Positions 30,838-33,082 of a DNA stretch of 33,082 nt are shown one piece after another. The notes under the pieces were generated by a model, which was not told the DNA's origin, did not search any database, and was given only the letters and a program-made list of their open reading frames with translations. Within the stretch, counting starts at the first letter, position 1. Every line of letters starts with the position of its first letter. Origin of the DNA: an uncultured Porphyromonadaceae bacterium (GTDB taxonomy: Bacteria > Bacteroidota > Bacteroidia > Bacteroidales > Muribaculaceae). The translations under genes and the position numbers were made by a program. The stretch covers positions 1 through 33,082 of the forward strand of contig CAMWLC010000027.1 of assembly GCA_947174995.1 (NCBI GenBank). The letters run 5' to 3'.

Positions 30838-32268
30838 TCATCGAGGGAGTATTACCGTGGGGTTATCGTCCTCGCCGGGGCGCAAGCCGGCGGTGGTGAA
30901 GCGGAGCAGGTCGGGAGCAAGGTGGAGCTCGCCGTCGATGATGGCGTAGGCCCAGACGTCATACTGCGTCATGCCTTCGAGTCCGGTCAGCTCCACGCGC
31001 AGCAGACCGCCGGTCAGTGTGCCGGCCACGCGGGTCTCCGCGCCGCCGTCCGTGCGCCGTATGATCGCGCCACATTCCGTTGGCATCGCCGACACATGCA
31101 CGCTCAGCGAGGACATGAAGAGAGCCGCGGTCTGCGTCCACCCGGCCTCGAGCCAGGGACGGCTGAAGGTCACGGCCTCCCCCGGCACCGCCGGGGCGGC
31201 GGCATCCTGCGTGATGCGCACCGGTATCTCGGTGTTGTCGCGGTCACGCACGCGGAACCGCACCACGGCCTCGCGGGTGTTGTATTCCGCGCTCGGGGCC
31301 ACGGTCAGCGTCACGGCGGTGCCCTGCGTCGGGCCGCCGGAGGTCATATCGGCCGTCAGCCAGGGGGCGGCGACGGGCATCAGCAGTTCCCAGTCGTTGG
31401 CGGGGGAGAAGACCTCGAAGGTGAGCGTCCCCCCGTCGGAGGAGAGGGTACGCTCCGTGGAGGGGGTGACATCGAAGGCATCCTCCGCAGCGGACTGCGT
31501 CAGCTCGATATGGATGGGGGTGAAGCTGGAGGTGGGACTGGCGATGGTCACGAGTCCGCGGCGGCGCGATAGGGTGAGATTGCGTGAGATAGCCACGGCG
31601 ATGCTGACCTTGCGGGTCGTTCCGGCCACGGCGGGACGGTAAAGGAGCGCACCCTGCGCATCACGCTCCACGGCCTCGTCGGAGCAGGAGAGGGTCATCC
31701 AGTCGGGCATGTTGACGGAGGCGGTCCAGGGTTGGTCGGAGATGATCTCGAAGACCTCGGATCCCCCGGCAGCCACGAGTTCGGCACGTGTGGCGTCGGG
31801 CACCTCCACGTTCTGGAGGTCCTGCTCCACGCGGATCTCGAAGGAGGTGTCGGGCACGCGCTCGTGGTTGATGTCAACGGCGTAGATCACCACCGTGCAC
31901 TTGCGCGTCAGCGTGGTGTTCTGGTTGGCCGCTATCTGGAGGGTGAACTCGCCGTCGCCGACCGTCACCTCGCGGCCATCTGGAAACGCCACGGAGCACC
32001 ACGCGCCGCTGCAGTCCTTGACCTCCACAGACCAGCGGGTGTTGCTCTCCACGTCGATGGTGACGGGGGTGCTCGTCGAGCCGATGGGGAGGAGATGGTC
32101 CGTGGCCAGCTCCGGAGCCGAGTGCGTGGAGGGAGTTATGTAGAGGCGCGTGCCGTTGGAGGGCATGAGCGTCTCGTTGAGATTGTCGCTGCAGGAGACT
32201 CCGGCCAGCACGATGAAAAGCACCGCCACGGCCCGGAGAATCCGGCCGGAAAAATGATCTGGAATCAT
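30838..32268 (-). CDS. BACON-domain lipoprotein
   Basis: A 476-aa lipoprotein: charged start MIPDHFSGRILR, hydrophobic VAVLFIVLAG, lipobox GVSC with Cys26, then SDNLNE. It contains about three BACON-type beta-sandwich units (NTRWSVEVKDCSGAWCSV; DQPWTASVNMPDWMTLS; ANDWELLMPVAAPWLTADMTSG), each with the Trp and W(L/M)T pattern. An Fn3-like C-terminal segment (GLEGMTQYDVWAYA) follows. BACON domains bind glycans or mucin in Bacteroidota surface proteins, so a ligand-binding surface role is likely but unproven. The frame is open far upstream through the 9-bp repeat, but the signal peptide fixes the start at 32268. Confidence 0.85.
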   Translation of the reverse strand: MIPDHFSGRILRAVAVLFIVLAGVSCSDNLNETLMPSNGTRLYITPSTHSAPELATDHLLPIGSTSTPVTIDVESNTRWSVEVKDCSGAWCSVAFPDGREVTVGDGEFTLQIAANQNTTLTRKCTVVIYAVDINHERVPDTSFEIRVEQDLQNVEVPDATRAELVAAGGSEVFEIISDQPWTASVNMPDWMTLSCSDEAVERDAQGALLYRPAVAGTTRKVSIAVAISRNLTLSRRRGLVTIASPTSSFTPIHIELTQSAAEDAFDVTPSTERTLSSDGGTLTFEVFSPANDWELLMPVAAPWLTADMTSGGPTQGTAVTLTVAPSAEYNTREAVVRFRVRDRDNTEIPVRITQDAAAPAVPGEAVTFSRPWLEAGWTQTAALFMSSLSVHVSAMPTECGAIIRRTDGGAETRVAGTLTGGLLRVELTGLEGMTQYDVWAYAIIDGELHLAPDLLRFTTAGLRPGEDDNPTVILPR

Positions 32269-32432
32269 TTTTATAAGATTTATAAGATTTTTTATATGAC
32301 TTATATGACTTATAAGACTTATAAGACTTATATGACTTATATGACTTATAAGACTTATATGACTTATATGACTTATATGACTTATATGACTTATATGACT
32401 TATATGACTTATAAGACTTATAAGATTTATAG
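32269..32432. repeat. 9-bp tandem repeat array before the BACON lipoprotein gene
   Basis: Fourteen consecutive units of GACTTATA(T/A) run from 32298 to 32423, with degenerate units on both flanks reaching the lipoprotein start codon and the stop of the barrel gene. The array fills the whole 158-bp intergenic space. Nine units end in T and five in A. The 9-bp period keeps all frames open (HIS/LIS on the minus strand). No promoter can be distinguished inside it. Confidence 0.95.
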
Positions 32433-33082
32433 ATTCACCGTGATGCCGAGGGAGGCGCGGAAGCCGCCGCGCGTCAGGGAGGCCTGCTTGCAGACCTCCG
32501 TGATCTGGTTCTTGTCGGCGCAGGGGATGGCGTAGCCGGCGAGGACGTAGAGGCCGAAGTGAGGCACGGGCTTGTAGAGGAGGCGCAGCTCGACGGGGAT
32601 ATTGTTTACGGTGTAGCCGTTGCCGGGGGCACCTTTGGCGAAGAGTATCTGCTGCATGAAGCCGACACGGGGCGTGAGACCGAATCGCTCGGCGAAGCGG
32701 AGCTGATAACCGGCCATGACGCTCCATTCGTCCATGCGGTATTGCACGGCCTGTGCGAAGATGTTGTCTTCGATGTTCTGCCAGTCCACGGCTTTCGTCT
32801 TCCCGAGGCCGAGCATGTAGCTTGCGGAGAGGTCAACGTTGGCGATGATGCCGCCGAGTGTGAAGCTGACGACGGGGCGCGAGGCGTAGGCGAAGCCCAC
32901 GGCGGCATACCCGGTATTCGAGGGGACGTACTGTATCTTCTCGAGCACCACGGAGTCACGGTAAGTCTGGCCGCGCCCGATATGGAAACGGCGCGTCTGC
33001 GGGTAGTAGCCCCGCTTGCGGTAGGTAAGCTCGTAGTCCCTGACGGGGAGCTGCATATATCTGTCGGTGGTGAACAGGGTGT
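32427..33082 (-). CDS. Outer-membrane beta-barrel protein with PEGA-like N-terminal part, partial
   Basis: The 5' end lies beyond the window: the frame stays open from 33056 to 33082 (TLFTTDRY before MQLPVRD). The visible 218 codons start with a PEGA/carboxypeptidase-regulatory-like segment (RDYELTYRKRGYYPQTRRF, then QTYRDSVVLEK). Then come alternating amphipathic strands with aromatic ends (YAAVGFAYA, VSFTLGGIIANVDLSASYMLG, WSVMAGYQLRFAERFGLTPRVGF, LYVLAGYAIPC, RASLGITVNL), typical of a small outer-membrane barrel ending in an aliphatic/aromatic strand. The role is probably an outer-membrane anchor or pore for the surface gene set; the exact family is not recognised. Confidence 0.75.
   Translation of the reverse strand, partial: TLFTTDRYMQLPVRDYELTYRKRGYYPQTRRFHIGRGQTYRDSVVLEKIQYVPSNTGYAAVGFAYASRPVVSFTLGGIIANVDLSASYMLGLGKTKAVDWQNIEDNIFAQAVQYRMDEWSVMAGYQLRFAERFGLTPRVGFMQQILFAKGAPGNGYTVNNIPVELRLLYKPVPHFGLYVLAGYAIPCADKNQITEVCKQASLTRGGFRASLGITVNL

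Noticed and set aside
32298-32423. Possible CRISPR array
   Set aside because: The units are 9 bp and directly adjacent with no unique spacers, and there are no cas genes nearby.
32269-32727. N-terminal extension of the BACON lipoprotein through the HIS/LIS repeat into the barrel gene
   Set aside because: The open frame is a by-product of a 9-bp repeat without stop codons. A clear lipoprotein signal peptide starts at 32268, and the region beyond is coding in another frame.

Overview
The window looks like a chromosomal segment of a Bacteroidales gut bacterium, probably of the Muribaculaceae or a close relative. The grounds are GC-rich coding sequence, promoters of the Bacteroidota type (TAnnTTTG), BACON domains, DUF4831, an Rnf/Rsx operon in the Bacteroidota order with an RseC-like gene in front, a C10 (streptopain-type) protease fused to BspA-like leucine-rich repeats, and C-termini resembling type IX secretion (T9SS) sorting domains. 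The family-level placement is inference; no rRNA gene is present.

Layout. Positions 1-7600 hold housekeeping genes. On the minus strand are DUF4831, a bifunctional NAD(P)H-hydrate repair enzyme, a LolD-like ABC ATPase, a small HMA-like CxxC protein and an RsmF-type rRNA methyltransferase. Diverging from them is a plus-strand pair, an RsmI-like methylase and an MBL hydrolase, joined by an ATGA overlap and preceded by a 30-bp palindrome. A minus-strand lipoprotein with a structured leader follows. Positions 7817-12970 hold a POT-family peptide transporter and SufE (minus), then GreA, a HIT protein and an acyl-CoA ligase (plus), with clear terminators. Positions 13018-18855 hold a single 1945-aa secreted C10 protease with three LRR blocks. 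Positions 19098-24747 hold rseC-rnfBCDGEA, a complete ion-translocating electron-transport operon on the minus strand.

Positions 24802-33082 hold a minus-strand cell-surface gene set. In transcription order it is a PEGA-like/outer-membrane barrel protein (cut by the window end), a BACON lipoprotein, two paralogous secreted beta-helix proteins, and a 1318-aa multidomain surface protein ending in a terminator. The two beta-helix genes are much more AT-rich than everything around them. A 9-bp tandem array fills the gap between the barrel gene and the BACON lipoprotein. This gene set is the least described part of the window and the best candidate for an uncharacterised system, probably a surface or adhesion apparatus; that function is inference.

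No tRNA, rRNA, CRISPR array, transposase or integrase gene was seen. Promoters and RNA structures were found by eye, without folding or homology searches.
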